Source: Micromonospora sp. WMMD812
GTDB taxonomy: Bacteria > Actinomycetota > Actinomycetes > Mycobacteriales > Micromonosporaceae
Direction of reading: 5' to 3'
Assembly: GCF_027497215.1 (NCBI RefSeq)
Contig: NZ_CP114904.1
Location: 4,855,001-4,919,000, forward strand
Length of the DNA stretch: 64,000 nucleotides
The notes beneath the pieces were generated by a model that worked only from the letters and a program-made list of their open reading frames with translations, searched no databases and was not told the DNA's origin. Position 1 is the first letter of the stretch. The number at the start of each line of letters is the position of its first letter. Made by a program: the position numbers and the translations under genes. Shown piece after piece: positions 52,743-61,971 of this stretch.

Positions 52743-55586
52743 GTGGCACTGGCGCTCTACCGCAAGTACCGGCCCCGTACCTTCGCCGAGGTCATCGGGC
52801 AGGAACACGTCACCGAGCCGTTGTCGCAGGCACTGCGCAGCGGCCGGCTCAACCACGCCTACCTCTTCTCCGGTCCCCGTGGCTGCGGCAAGACGTCCAG
52901 CGCCCGGATCCTGGCCCGCTCGCTCAACTGTGAGCAGGGCCCCACGCCGGAGCCGTGCGGGCAGTGCGAGTCCTGCCGCTCACTGGCCCCCGACGGCGGC
53001 GGGTCGATCGACGTCATCGAGATCGACGCGGCCAGCCACGGCGGCGTCGACGACGCCCGCGAGCTGCGCGAGAAGGCGTTCTTCGCACCGGCCCGCAGCC
53101 GCTTCAAGATCTACGTCATCGACGAGGCGCACATGGTCTCGTCGGCCGGTTTCAACGCCCTGCTCAAGCTGGTCGAGGAGCCGCCGGAGTACGTCAAGTT
53201 CATCTTCGCCACCACCGAGCCGGAGAAGGTCCTCGGCACGATCAAGTCGCGGACCCACCACTACCCGTTCCGGCTGTTCCCGCCGAAGGTGCTCCGGCCG
53301 TACCTGGAGCAACTCTGCGAGGCCGAGGGCGTCAAGGTCGAGCCGGCGGTCTTCCCCCTGGTGGTGCGCGCGGGCGGCGGCAGCATGCGGGACAGCCTCT
53401 CCGTACTCGACCAGCTCATCGCGGGCGCCGGGCCGGAGGGCGTCACCTACGCCCGGGCCGCCGCGCTGCTCGGCGTCACCGACTCGGCGCTGATCGACGA
53501 GATGTGCGACGCGCTCGCCGCCGGTGACGGCGCCGCCGCCTACGCCACCGTCGATCGAGTGGTCGAGGCCGGGCACGACGCGCGTCGATTCGCCTCCGAC
53601 CTGCTGGAACGGCTGCGCGACCTGATCGTGCTCCAGCAGGTGCCGGACGCCGCCGCCAAGGGTCTGATCGACGGCCCGGCCGACCAGATCGAGCGGATGG
53701 CCGCGCAGGCCCAGCGACTCGGCCCGGGCACCCTGTCCCGCTGCGCCGACATCGTGCACAACGGCCTGGTCGAGATGCGCGGCACCACCGCGCCCCGGCT
53801 GTTGCTGGAGCTGATCAGCGCCCGGATGCTGCTCCCCGGCGCCGACGACACCACCGGCGGCCTGCTCCAGCGCCTGGAACGCATGGAACGCCGGCTCACC
53901 CTGGCCGGCACCGACGCGCCGCCGGCCACCGCCGGCTCCGCGCCGGCCACCGCTGCCCCGGCCGTACGCCCGGCGCCTCCCGCCCCGCCCGCGGCTGACG
54001 CCGCGCCGCACCCGGAGACCGCCGGCACGCCGGCGGCTGCCGGCGCCCCGTCCGGGCGGGCCGCCGCCCGCGCCGCCGCCAACGCGGGCGCCCCCGCCGG
54101 GTCGGCCCCCGGCCACGCCGCCGCCAGCACCCCTGCCGGCGCGACCGCCGCGCTCGACGCTGGTGTGGGCTCCGCCCCCAGCTCCGCCGCCGGGGCTAGG
54201 GCCGCGGGCGACGCCGGCGTGGGCTCCGCCGCCGGGGCTACCGCCGCGCGCGACGCCGGCGTGGGCTCCGCGCCGGATGCGGCCGACCTGCCCCGGAGTG
54301 GTTCCGCCTCGACCGGTGCCCCGGCCGCCCACGGCCAGGACCAGACCGTCCCCGCCCGCCGTGCGGTGCCGCCGTCCGCGGTGATGCCCGATCCGGCCAC
54401 CCCCGAGCCGCCGCGTCCCGGCGCCGCCCCGGCGGGCCAGCTGGACGCCGTCGCGGTCCGTCGGGTCTGGCCGGACATCGTGGCCAAGGTCAACCGGATC
54501 AAGAAGCCGGCCGCCGCGCTGATGCGCGACGCGGTGGTCCGCGACGTGGACGGCGACACCCTGGTGCTGACCGTGAAGTCGCCGGTGCTCGCTCAGATGA
54601 TGGGCAACCACACGTCGGTGCTGGCCGAGGCGCTGTACGAGGAGTTCGGCGGTCGCTGGCAGATCCGTTGCGAGGTGGCCGGCGAGCGGGGCGGCGCCGC
54701 GCTTCCCGGGCCGGCCCGCCCGGCCGCCCAGGCCCGGCCCGCGCCGTCCCCGGCCGGCCCGGCGTCGACCGACGGCCCCGGCGCGGCCGGTGGCTCCGGG
54801 GTGAGCGGTGGCCCGTCTGGTGCGGCCCGGCCGGCCGGCGGGACGGGCCGTGCCGGAGGTAGCGGCGCGGGTGCCCGGGGGAGCAGCGCGGGCCGTGCCG
54901 GGGGAAGCGGTGCGGGTGCCGCGCCCGCGTCCGCCGACGACGAGGAGGACTGGCCAGAGCCGGCCCGCCCCGGTGGAGCCGCGTCCGGCTCGCACGACCC
55001 GGCCGGCGCCAGCGACGCGGCCGGCGCCGGCGAGGCGGGCGACGACTGGCCCGAGGCAGCCCGCCCCGGCGGTGTCCCGGCGGGCGGTCCGGCCGACACG
55101 GGCACCGCCCCGGGCGCTGGGGCCGGCCCTGCCGTGCGGCCGGGCGGCCCTGCGGGCACTCCGACCACGCCGACGGACCCCTCGCGGACCGGCGGCTCGG
55201 CGGGCGCTCCGGCCTCCGGAGCCGGCTCGACCGCACCGCGGCAACCCGCCGCTCCGGCCGGTGGCGCGCCGGTGAGCAGCGCCCTCGCGGCCGCTCGGGC
55301 CGCCGCCGCGGGGCGCGGTGGGCCGCGTACGGGCCAGCCGGTCCGGCAGACCGCGGACAGTGACTGGGCGGGCGAGCCGCCGTACGACCCGGACTACGAC
55401 GGGCCGGTCCGGCCGGGCGGCGGGCGACCGGCGGCCCCGGTCTACGAGGGGTTCGACCCCGGCGACGAGCCGCTCGACGACGTGATCGACGAGAAGACCG
55501 CGCGCGAGTCGAGCGAGGAGCAGGCGGTCCGCCTGCTGCGCGAGGCGTTCGGCGCCGAGAAGATCAACGAGGTCGACGCCCGCTAA
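52743..55586 (+). CDS. dnaX: DNA polymerase III subunit gamma/tau
   Basis: 947 residues. The clamp-loader ATPase has Walker A GPRGCGKTS (about residues 45-53), a zinc module CEQG...CGQCESC, Walker B VIDEAHMVS and the SRC-like FKSRTHHYPF region. A collar domain follows to about residue 370, then a very long Ala/Gly/Pro-rich linker, and a conserved block (about 575-650, VWPDIVAKVNRIKKPAAALMRDAVV) within the tau part. The linker holds tandem repeats. GTG at 52743 is chosen because VALALYRKYRP is the conserved beginning and GAGAGGAGG precedes it. Confidence 0.95.
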   Translation: MALALYRKYRPRTFAEVIGQEHVTEPLSQALRSGRLNHAYLFSGPRGCGKTSSARILARSLNCEQGPTPEPCGQCESCRSLAPDGGGSIDVIEIDAASHGGVDDARELREKAFFAPARSRFKIYVIDEAHMVSSAGFNALLKLVEEPPEYVKFIFATTEPEKVLGTIKSRTHHYPFRLFPPKVLRPYLEQLCEAEGVKVEPAVFPLVVRAGGGSMRDSLSVLDQLIAGAGPEGVTYARAAALLGVTDSALIDEMCDALAAGDGAAAYATVDRVVEAGHDARRFASDLLERLRDLIVLQQVPDAAAKGLIDGPADQIERMAAQAQRLGPGTLSRCADIVHNGLVEMRGTTAPRLLLELISARMLLPGADDTTGGLLQRLERMERRLTLAGTDAPPATAGSAPATAAPAVRPAPPAPPAADAAPHPETAGTPAAAGAPSGRAAARAAANAGAPAGSAPGHAAASTPAGATAALDAGVGSAPSSAAGARAAGDAGVGSAAGATAARDAGVGSAPDAADLPRSGSASTGAPAAHGQDQTVPARRAVPPSAVMPDPATPEPPRPGAAPAGQLDAVAVRRVWPDIVAKVNRIKKPAAALMRDAVVRDVDGDTLVLTVKSPVLAQMMGNHTSVLAEALYEEFGGRWQIRCEVAGERGGAALPGPARPAAQARPAPSPAGPASTDGPGAAGGSGVSGGPSGAARPAGGTGRAGGSGAGARGSSAGRAGGSGAGAAPASADDEEDWPEPARPGGAASGSHDPAGASDAAGAGEAGDDWPEAARPGGVPAGGPADTGTAPGAGAGPAVRPGGPAGTPTTPTDPSRTGGSAGAPASGAGSTAPRQPAAPAGGAPVSSALAAARAAAAGRGGPRTGQPVRQTADSDWAGEPPYDPDYDGPVRPGGGRPAAPVYEGFDPGDEPLDDVIDEKTARESSEEQAVRLLREAFGAEKINEVDAR
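54156..54290 (+). repeat. in-frame repeats in the dnaX linker
   Basis: Three copies of a segment encoding DAGVGSA, spaced 48-54 bases, with intervening Ala/Ser-rich stretches that also resemble one another. The repeats expand the disordered linker between the gamma and tau parts. Confidence 0.7.
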
Positions 55587-55617
55587 CCTCCCGCGCGCCC
55601 CCGCGCCCTCCGGCACG

Positions 55618-55692
55618 GTCGATCATGCAGTTGTGGTGCCTGACGTGCGGCGTTACGCGCCTTTGGTCCACCACCACAACTGCATGATCGAC
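55618..55692. repeat. 21-bp perfect inverted repeat with 33-base loop
   Basis: Arms GTCGATCATGCAGTTGTGGTG (first 20 bases at 55618-55637, arm to 55638) and the exact complement at 55672-55692. It lies between the convergent dnaX and DUF2332 genes. Arms are AT-richer than surroundings. It may act as a bidirectional terminator, but the large loop and arm sequence suggest a dispersed REP-like element. Confidence 0.75.
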
Positions 55693-55714
55693 GAGGGGAC
55701 GGGCGCCGCGCGGG

Positions 55715-56785
55715 TCAGGGCGTCCAGGCGGGTAGGCCGTGGGGGTGGGCTTCGGCCAGCACGCGCTGCGGTCCGGCGTTGATCCGGGCGCGGAGCTGGC
55801 AGTGGCGGCCGTCAACCGGGTCCGGCTCGAAGAACAGGTACGCGACCGGCGCGTCCGCGTCGGCGGTGGCCGCCAACCGGTCGAGTTCGCCGGTCACCCG
55901 GGCCCACTCCTCGGCCGGCACGTACTGCCGCATCACCGAGTGCCACACCACGGTGAGCGTGCCCGGCCGCGGGTCCAGCCCGGCCAGGAAGTCCGCCGCG
56001 CCGACCGGCGCCACCCGCGCGGGCAGCCGTCGGGCCAGCTCCAGCGCGCCGGCCAGCCGGGCGGCCCGGGCGGTGTGCTCCGGCCAGACGTACGCCCGCA
56101 GCGCGAGCGCGCCGTCGGCGCTGGTCGGGTCGAGCGGGGTGACGTCGCAGCCGAGCCGCTCCACCACGGTCACCTCCGGGTGGGCCTCCGCCGCGGCGCG
56201 CAGCCAGTCGGGCGCCCCGCCCCGCCAGGCGTCCGGCAACCGGACGGGTGAGCCGGTCGACCCCCAGGCGAAGTCCGGCCCCTCGATCCGGAACCGGTCG
56301 GCGCGCAGGTTCAGACCGGCGCTCGCGCCCAGCTCGGCCAGGCGCACCGGCCGGCGACCGGTCTCGCCGAGCGCGTACAGCAGGCCCGCCACCAGCAGGT
56401 TCGCCCGGCCCACCTCGTTCGTCTGCGGCGGGCGGCGCAGCCAGCCGCGCAGCGTGTCGTGCTCGGCGGCGACGACCGCCCGGAAGGCGGCCCAGGCGTC
56501 GTCGGCGTCGCCGGGCTCCTGCCGGCCGCCGGCGCTGGGATAGAACCGGGCCAGCTCCGGCGCCCGGCCGGTGAGCACCAGCGCGTGCACCCCGCCAAGC
56601 AGGCGCAGCGGCACCGCCGCGTCGGCCGGGGCGTCCAGGTAGCCGGCGAGCACCTCGGCGCACGGCCCGCCGGCGCGGACGTCGCCGGCCGCGCGTAGCA
56701 GCAGGTCGGCGTACCGGTCGGCGGCCAGGTTCGCGCAGGCCCGGGCCTGCCGTTCCAGGGTGGTGGCGGCCTGGTCGACGATCAT
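55715..56785 (-). CDS. DUF2332 domain protein
   Basis: 356 residues covering the full DUF2332 family. Motifs: NEVGRANLLVAGLLYALGE, LAELGASAGLNLRADRF (resembling a SAM-binding glycine-rich loop), a CDVTPLDP element, and VWHSVMRQYVP. The fold may be Rossmann-like, but no enzymatic role is known to me. ATG at 56785 is preceded by AAGGAGGG. Cytosolic. Confidence 0.85.
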   Translation of the reverse strand: MIVDQAATTLERQARACANLAADRYADLLLRAAGDVRAGGPCAEVLAGYLDAPADAAVPLRLLGGVHALVLTGRAPELARFYPSAGGRQEPGDADDAWAAFRAVVAAEHDTLRGWLRRPPQTNEVGRANLLVAGLLYALGETGRRPVRLAELGASAGLNLRADRFRIEGPDFAWGSTGSPVRLPDAWRGGAPDWLRAAAEAHPEVTVVERLGCDVTPLDPTSADGALALRAYVWPEHTARAARLAGALELARRLPARVAPVGAADFLAGLDPRPGTLTVVWHSVMRQYVPAEEWARVTGELDRLAATADADAPVAYLFFEPDPVDGRHCQLRARINAGPQRVLAEAHPHGLPAWTP

Positions 56786-56914
56786 CGTGCCCTCCTTCGA
56801 GCCTTCCGGTGATCGTCCGCCCGCCGCGACGCCGGCGGAAGCACCGGGCGGGGCGAGGCTGCTCACAACGGATAGGCTGAGCGGCGGCCGTGCAGACGAG
56901 TGCGAGAAGGAGCC

Positions 56915-57250
56915 ATCGTGCGCCCAGGTGGACAGCCGAACATGCAGCAGATGCTGAAGCAGGCGCAGAAGATGCAGCAGCAGATCGCCAAGGCGCAGGC
57001 CGAGCTGGCCGAGGCCGAGCTGACCGGCACCGCGGGTGGCGGCCTGGTCACCGCGACCGTCTCCGGCGGCGGTGAGCTCAAGGCGATCAAGATCGATCCG
57101 AAGGCCGTCGACCCGGACGACGTGGAGACCCTGGAGGACCTGGTCGTCGCGGCGGTCCACAACGCCGCCGAGGCGGCGCGGGAGCTGACCGAGCAGAAGA
57201 TGGGCCCGGTGGCCGGCGGCATGGGCGGGCTCGGCCTGCCCGGTTTCTGA
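56915..57250 (+). CDS. YbaB/EbfC family nucleoid-associated protein
   Basis: 111 residues: [20 protein letters not shown], the family's N-terminal coiled-coil helix, then strands ([20 protein letters not shown]), and a C-terminal helix ([23 protein letters not shown]). It binds DNA as a dimer and is normally encoded directly before recR, as here (8 bases between). GTG at 56915 has GAGAAGGAG. A second, more diverged member is at 47551. Confidence 0.95.
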   Translation: MVRPGGQPNMQQMLKQAQKMQQQIAKAQAELAEAELTGTAGGGLVTATVSGGGELKAIKIDPKAVDPDDVETLEDLVVAAVHNAAEAARELTEQKMGPVAGGMGGLGLPGF

Positions 57251-57258
57251 GCCGGCAG

Positions 57259-57852
57259 ATGTACGAAGGCGCCATCCAGGACCTGATCGACGAGCTGGGC
57301 CGGCTGCCGGGCGTGGGCCCGAAGAGCGCCCAGCGGATCGCCTTCCACGTCCTGTCGGCGGACCCGGCCGACGTCAACCGGCTGGCCGGCGCGCTGCGCA
57401 AGGTCAAGGAGCTGGTGCGGTTCTGCACCAGTTGCTACAACGTCGCCGAGTCCGAGCAGTGCCGGATCTGCCGCGACCCGCGCCGCACCGACGAGGTGCT
57501 CTGCGTGGTCGAGGAGCCCAAGGACGTGGTGGCGATCGAGCGGACCGGTGAGTTCCGCGGTCGCTACCACGTGCTCGGCGGCGCGATCAATCCCCTCGAA
57601 GGGATCGGGCCGGACAATCTGCGCATCCGCGAGCTGATGACCCGGCTCAGCGGCGGGGCCGTCCGCGAGCTGATCCTGGCCACCGACCCGAACACCGAGG
57701 GCGAGGCGACCGCCACCTACCTCGCGCTGATGGTCAAGCCGATGGGGATCGCGGTGACCCGGCTGGCCAGCGGCCTGCCGGTCGGCGGCGACCTGGAGTA
57801 CGCCGACGAGATCACCCTCGGCCGGGCCTTCGAGGGGCGCCGGGCCGTCTGA
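57259..57852 (+). CDS. recR: recombination protein RecR
   Basis: 197 residues, standard length. Helix-hairpin-helix [18 protein letters not shown] (residues 12-29), zinc finger [16 protein letters not shown] (about 56-71), and a Toprim domain ([17 protein letters not shown] ... [18 protein letters not shown]). It works with RecO and RecF in recombinational repair of gaps. ATG at 57259. Confidence 0.97.
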   Translation: MYEGAIQDLIDELGRLPGVGPKSAQRIAFHVLSADPADVNRLAGALRKVKELVRFCTSCYNVAESEQCRICRDPRRTDEVLCVVEEPKDVVAIERTGEFRGRYHVLGGAINPLEGIGPDNLRIRELMTRLSGGAVRELILATDPNTEGEATATYLALMVKPMGIAVTRLASGLPVGGDLEYADEITLGRAFEGRRAV

Positions 57853-58256
57853 GGCCGCGCCCGGCCTCGCTACCCGGCCCCCGCCATCCGCCGCCGCAAC
57901 CCGGCGGCGTCGCGGGGCGGATCGACCCGGCCGGCTACCCTCGTTCGAGGGCGCCGGCCGCGCCGTCGCGTCCGTTTCCGACCAGCGCAGAGGCCGTCCC
58001 GGCAGCTCTCAGTTGATCTGACACCTGCCGCCCAGACCTGCCAGATTGACGTAACAGTTTGGCATCGTGAGCGCAGAATCCTCGGCTTAACCCGTCGTTC
58101 ACCTACGAATCGACGGCCAGACCGCGGCAAAGACACGATCCGATACCAACCGTCCACACGGCGGTTTCCGCACGGTCGGAACGGGAGCTATGGTCACCGC
58201 CATCGGTGACCCCTGTCACCACGTTGTCCGTACCCCCTAGGACGAGGTGAAGCACC
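57853..58256. other. 404-base gene-free region upstream of the peptide transporter operon
   Basis: No convincing coding sequence or strong hairpin seen. GC content falls toward the right, with TTGACG near 58046-58051 and AT-rich stretches around 58085-58150 that could hold promoter elements. I cannot identify a clear -10 hexamer at good spacing. Confidence 0.4.
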
Positions 58257-59921
58257 ATGCGTGCATCCAGGCCGAAGGTCGCGATAGCGGCCGTCGCGGT
58301 TGCGGCCCTCGCGGTAGCAGGCTGCGCCGAGAGCAACCGCGATGACAGTTCCGGCGGAAGCAAGAAGGACACCCTCGTCTTCGGCGTCGCCGGAGACCCG
58401 AAGGTGCTCGACCCGAGCTTCGCCAGCGACGGTGAGTCGCTGCGCGTGGCGCGTCAGGTGTTCGAAACCCTGGTCCGTCCGGAGGAGGGCGGCACCAAGG
58501 TCACTCCCGGTCTCGCCGAGTCGTGGACCCCGGACGCCGCCGGCACGACGTGGACCTTCAAGCTCCGCTCCGGGGTGAAGTTCCACGACGGCACCGACTT
58601 CAACGCCGAGGCCGTCTGCGTCAACTTCAACCGCTGGTACAACGCCAAGGGCCTCATGCAGAGCCCGGACGTGACCGCGTACTGGCAGGACGTCATGGGC
58701 GGCTTCGCCAAGAACGAGGACGCGGAGCTGCCGCCGAGCCTCTTCAAGTCCTGCACCGCGAAGGACGCGACCACCGTTGACCTGGCCTTCACCCGGGTCT
58801 CCAGCAAGATCCCGGCCGCGCTGATGCTGCCGTCGTTCTCCATCCACAGCCCGAAGGCGCTGGAGCAGTACGACGCCAGCAACGTCGGCGGCACCGCGGA
58901 GGACATCAAGTACCCGGAGTACGCCACGGCGCACCCGACCGGCACCGGCCCGTTCAAGTTCAAGTCGTGGGACGTCGCCAACAAGACGCTCACCCTGGAG
59001 CGGAACGAGGACTACGCCGGCACGAAGGCCAAGCTGAAGACCCTCATCTTCAAGACCATCTCGGACGAGAACGCCCGCAAGCAGGCGCTGCGCTCCGGTG
59101 ACATCCAGGGCTACGACCTGGTCGGCCCGGCCGACGTCAAGCCGCTCGGCGACGAGGGCTTCAACGTCCTCACCCGCCCGGCGTTCAACGTGCTCTACCT
59201 GGCGATCAACCAGAAGGGCAACCCGAAGCTGGCCGACATCCGGGTCCGGCAGGCGATCGCGTACGCGCTGAACCGGCAGGCCCTGGTCGACTCGAAGCTG
59301 CCCCCGGGCGCCAAGGTCGCGCAGAACTTCATGCCGGACACCGTCGAGGGCTGGAACGGCGACGTCACCAAGTACGACTACAACCCGGAGAAGGCCAAGC
59401 AGCTGCTGGCCGAGGCCGGCGCGTCGAACCTGACCCTGAAGTTCCACTACCCGACCGAGGTCACCCGGCCGTACATGCCGAGCCCGAAGGACATCTTCGA
59501 GCTGCTCTCCGCGGACCTGCAGGCGGTCGGCATCAAGGTCGAGGCCATCCCGCTGAAGTGGAGCCCGGACTACCTGAACGCCACCACCTCCGGGAGCAAG
59601 CACGACATCCACTTCCTCGGCTGGACCGGTGACTACGGCGACGGCTACAACTTCATCGGCACCTTCTTCGACCGGCCGAAGGACGAGTGGGGCTTCACCA
59701 ACAAGGCCCTGTTCGACCAGTTCAAGGACGCCGACACCACCGCCGACCCGGCGGCCCGGACCGAGAAGTACAAGGCCCTGAACAAGGCCATCATGGACTT
59801 CCTGCCGGGTGTGCCCGTCTCGCACTCGCCGCCGGCGATCGTGTTCGGCAAGGACGTGACCGGCATCAAGGCCAGCCCGCTCACCGACGAGCGGTACGCC
59901 ACCGCCGAGTTCAAGTCCTGA
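58257..59921 (+). CDS. oligopeptide/dipeptide ABC transporter, substrate-binding lipoprotein
   Basis: 554 residues with a lipoprotein signal (AAVAVAALAVAGC, Cys near residue 22) and an SBP_bac_5 fold. Family hallmark motifs: LVFGVAGDPKVLDPSF near the mature N-terminus, TWTFKLRSGVKFHDGTDFNAEAV split in two around residues 98-125, and IRVRQAIAYALNRQ near residue 325. It captures peptides or similar solutes outside the membrane and hands them to the permeases encoded next. First gene of the operon. ATG at 58257 with GACGAGGTGA upstream. Confidence 0.93.
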   Translation: MRASRPKVAIAAVAVAALAVAGCAESNRDDSSGGSKKDTLVFGVAGDPKVLDPSFASDGESLRVARQVFETLVRPEEGGTKVTPGLAESWTPDAAGTTWTFKLRSGVKFHDGTDFNAEAVCVNFNRWYNAKGLMQSPDVTAYWQDVMGGFAKNEDAELPPSLFKSCTAKDATTVDLAFTRVSSKIPAALMLPSFSIHSPKALEQYDASNVGGTAEDIKYPEYATAHPTGTGPFKFKSWDVANKTLTLERNEDYAGTKAKLKTLIFKTISDENARKQALRSGDIQGYDLVGPADVKPLGDEGFNVLTRPAFNVLYLAINQKGNPKLADIRVRQAIAYALNRQALVDSKLPPGAKVAQNFMPDTVEGWNGDVTKYDYNPEKAKQLLAEAGASNLTLKFHYPTEVTRPYMPSPKDIFELLSADLQAVGIKVEAIPLKWSPDYLNATTSGSKHDIHFLGWTGDYGDGYNFIGTFFDRPKDEWGFTNKALFDQFKDADTTADPAARTEKYKALNKAIMDFLPGVPVSHSPPAIVFGKDVTGIKASPLTDERYATAEFKS

Positions 59922-59937
59922 CCTGACGCAAGGAACG

Positions 59938-59971
59938 CGGGCGGGCGCTGGAACCTCAGCGCCCGCCCGCA
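59938..59971 (+). terminator. strong intercistronic hairpin in the peptide transporter operon
   Basis: A 14-bp perfect stem (59938-59951 with 59958-59971), loop GAACCT, between the binding-protein gene and the first permease gene, 29 bases before the GTG. Most likely a partial terminator or mRNA stabiliser that keeps the binding protein in excess over the pump. Confidence 0.7.
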
Positions 59972-59999
59972 CCCCTCCGCACCCCCTTCGAGGCCGCCC

Positions 60000-61004
60000 G
60001 TGTTCCGGTTCATCGTCAGACGCCTGCTCCAGCTGATACCGACGCTGTTCGGGCTCTCCCTCCTGCTCTTCATCTGGCTCCGCCGACTGCCCGGCGGTCC
60101 CGAGACCGCCATCCTCGGCGAACGCGGGACGCCCGAGATGCGTGCCGCGATCCGCCGCAACATGGGCCTGGACGAGCCGATCCTGGTGCAGTACGGCCGG
60201 TTCGTCCGGCGACTGATCCGGCTGGATCTGGGCACCTCGACCTCGACCAAGCGGTCGGTGGTCACCGAGTTCCTGGAGCGCTTCCCGGGCACCGTCGAGC
60301 TGACCATCACGGCGATGGTGATCGCGATCGGGATCGGCATCCCGCTGGGCTACCTGGCCGCCCGCCGCCGTGGCCGGCTCCTCGACCACGCCTCGGTCGG
60401 CGGCTCGCTGATCGGCATCTGCATCCCGGTGTTCTTCCTGGCGTACGTGCTGAAGGCGATCTTCTCGGAGAACCTGCACTGGTTCCCGTCCAGCGGTCGC
60501 CAGGACCCGACCATCGGCGCGACCCGGGTGACCAACTTCTTCGTCCTCGACGGCCTCATGACCCGCGAGTGGGACGCAGCCGCCGACGCGCTCTGGCACC
60601 TGGTGCTCCCCGGCATCGCGCTGGCGAGCATCCCGCTGGCCATCATCGTCCGGATCACCCGGGCGAGCGTGCTGGAAGTGCTCAACGAGGACTTCGTCCG
60701 CACCGCCGAGGCCAAGGGCCTCACCGAGCGGACCGTGCGGGGCCGGCACGTGCTGCGCAACTCGCTGCTGCCGGTGGTCACCTCGATCGGTCTGCTCACC
60801 GGCGGCCTGCTCTCCGGGGCGGTGCTGACCGAGACCGTGTTCGCCTTCAGCGGCATCGGGGCCTTCATCTACGACGCGATCAGTCAACGGGACTACCCGG
60901 TGCTGATGGGCTTCATCCTGATCATCGCGGTGGTGTACGTGCTGGTGAACCTCCTGGTCGACCTCTCCTACAGCCTGATCGACCCGAGGGTGAGGGTCCG
61001 ATGA
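60000..61004 (+). CDS. peptide ABC transporter permease (DppB/OppB type)
   Basis: 334 residues, six membrane helices. Starts with the family motif FRFIVRRLLQLIPTLFGLSLL and has the EAA-loop VRTAEAKGLTERTVRGRHVLRNSLLPV near residues 232-258. Pairs with the DppC-type gene, which overlaps it by 4 bases. GTG at 60000. Confidence 0.94.
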   Translation: MFRFIVRRLLQLIPTLFGLSLLLFIWLRRLPGGPETAILGERGTPEMRAAIRRNMGLDEPILVQYGRFVRRLIRLDLGTSTSTKRSVVTEFLERFPGTVELTITAMVIAIGIGIPLGYLAARRRGRLLDHASVGGSLIGICIPVFFLAYVLKAIFSENLHWFPSSGRQDPTIGATRVTNFFVLDGLMTREWDAAADALWHLVLPGIALASIPLAIIVRITRASVLEVLNEDFVRTAEAKGLTERTVRGRHVLRNSLLPVVTSIGLLTGGLLSGAVLTETVFAFSGIGAFIYDAISQRDYPVLMGFILIIAVVYVLVNLLVDLSYSLIDPRVRVR

Positions 61005-61960
61005 CGATCATCACGGGCAGGAAGCGCGAGAAGATCGACCGCCTCGGCGAGCTGGCCGCGGCGCGCGACGACGAACAGGGCGTCAGCCTCTGGCGGGAGG
61101 CGTTCCGCCGGCTGCGCCGCAACCCGGCGGCGATCGTCGGCACGGTGATCCTGGGGCTGTTCCTGCTGGTCGCCATCGTCGGGCCGTTCCTCGTCCCGCA
61201 CCCGGCGGACGCCCAGCTGTGGAAGGGCGAGGTCCGCCTCGGCGAATTCCCCGGCCCCCGGGCCGAGAACTGGTTCGGGATCGACCACATCGGCCGCGAC
61301 GAGTTCAGCCGCATGATCGTCGGCGCCCGGCAGACCCTGCTGGTCGGCGTGGTCTCCACGCTGATCGGTCTCGCGGTGGGCTCGATCATCGGAGGCGTCG
61401 CGGGCGCCTCCGCCGGACTGGGCGGCCGCTGGGGTCGGGCCGTCGACAACGTGCTCATGCGCTTCGTCGACATGCTGCTGGCGATGCCGAGCCTGCTGCT
61501 GGCGATCAGCATCGCCGCCATCCTGGGTGCCGGTCTCACCACGGTGATGATCGCGGTCGGTGTGGTCTCCGTGCCGGTCTTCGCCCGGCTGCTGCGCGGG
61601 TCGATGATCGCCCAGGCCAACAGCGACTACGTGCTTGCCGCGACCTCGCTGGGCGTCAAGAAGCCGAAGATCGCGCTGACCCACGTGGTGCCGAACTCGC
61701 TCGCCCCGGTCATCGTGCAGGCCACGCTGACGCTGGCCACCGCGATCATCGAGGCCGCGGCGCTCTCCTTTCTCGGCCTCGGAAACAACGACGCCTCCAT
61801 CCCCGAGTGGGGAGTGATGCTCGCCGACGCGCAGCAGTACCTCGACTCCGCGCCCCGGCTGGCGATCCTGCCCGCCCTCGCCATCATCGTCACCGCGCTC
61901 GGCTTCACCCTGCTCGGCGAGGCGATGCGCGAGGCCCTCGACCCGAAGCTGCGGAAGTAG
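61001..61960 (+). CDS. peptide ABC transporter permease (DppC/OppC type)
   Basis: 319 residues with six membrane helices. Begins with a basic N-terminus then RRLRRNPAAIVGTVILGLF. Carries the DppC-type motif WFGIDHIGRDEFSRMIVGAR, an EAA loop (ATSLGVKKPKIALTHVVPNS) and IIEAAALSFLGLG near the end. ATG at 61001 overlaps the previous stop (ATGA). Forms the membrane channel with the DppB-type subunit. Confidence 0.95.
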   Translation: MTIITGRKREKIDRLGELAAARDDEQGVSLWREAFRRLRRNPAAIVGTVILGLFLLVAIVGPFLVPHPADAQLWKGEVRLGEFPGPRAENWFGIDHIGRDEFSRMIVGARQTLLVGVVSTLIGLAVGSIIGGVAGASAGLGGRWGRAVDNVLMRFVDMLLAMPSLLLAISIAAILGAGLTTVMIAVGVVSVPVFARLLRGSMIAQANSDYVLAATSLGVKKPKIALTHVVPNSLAPVIVQATLTLATAIIEAAALSFLGLGNNDASIPEWGVMLADAQQYLDSAPRLAILPALAIIVTALGFTLLGEAMREALDPKLRK

Positions 61961-61971
61961 GTCTGGCGACT

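Noticed and set aside
52980..55616. 878-codon minus-strand frame across dnaX
   Set aside because: Antisense shadow created by the Ala/Gly/Pro-rich dnaX linker.
58194..60887. 897-codon minus-strand frame across the peptide transporter genes
   Set aside because: Antisense to two clearly conserved ABC transporter genes; no motifs of its own.
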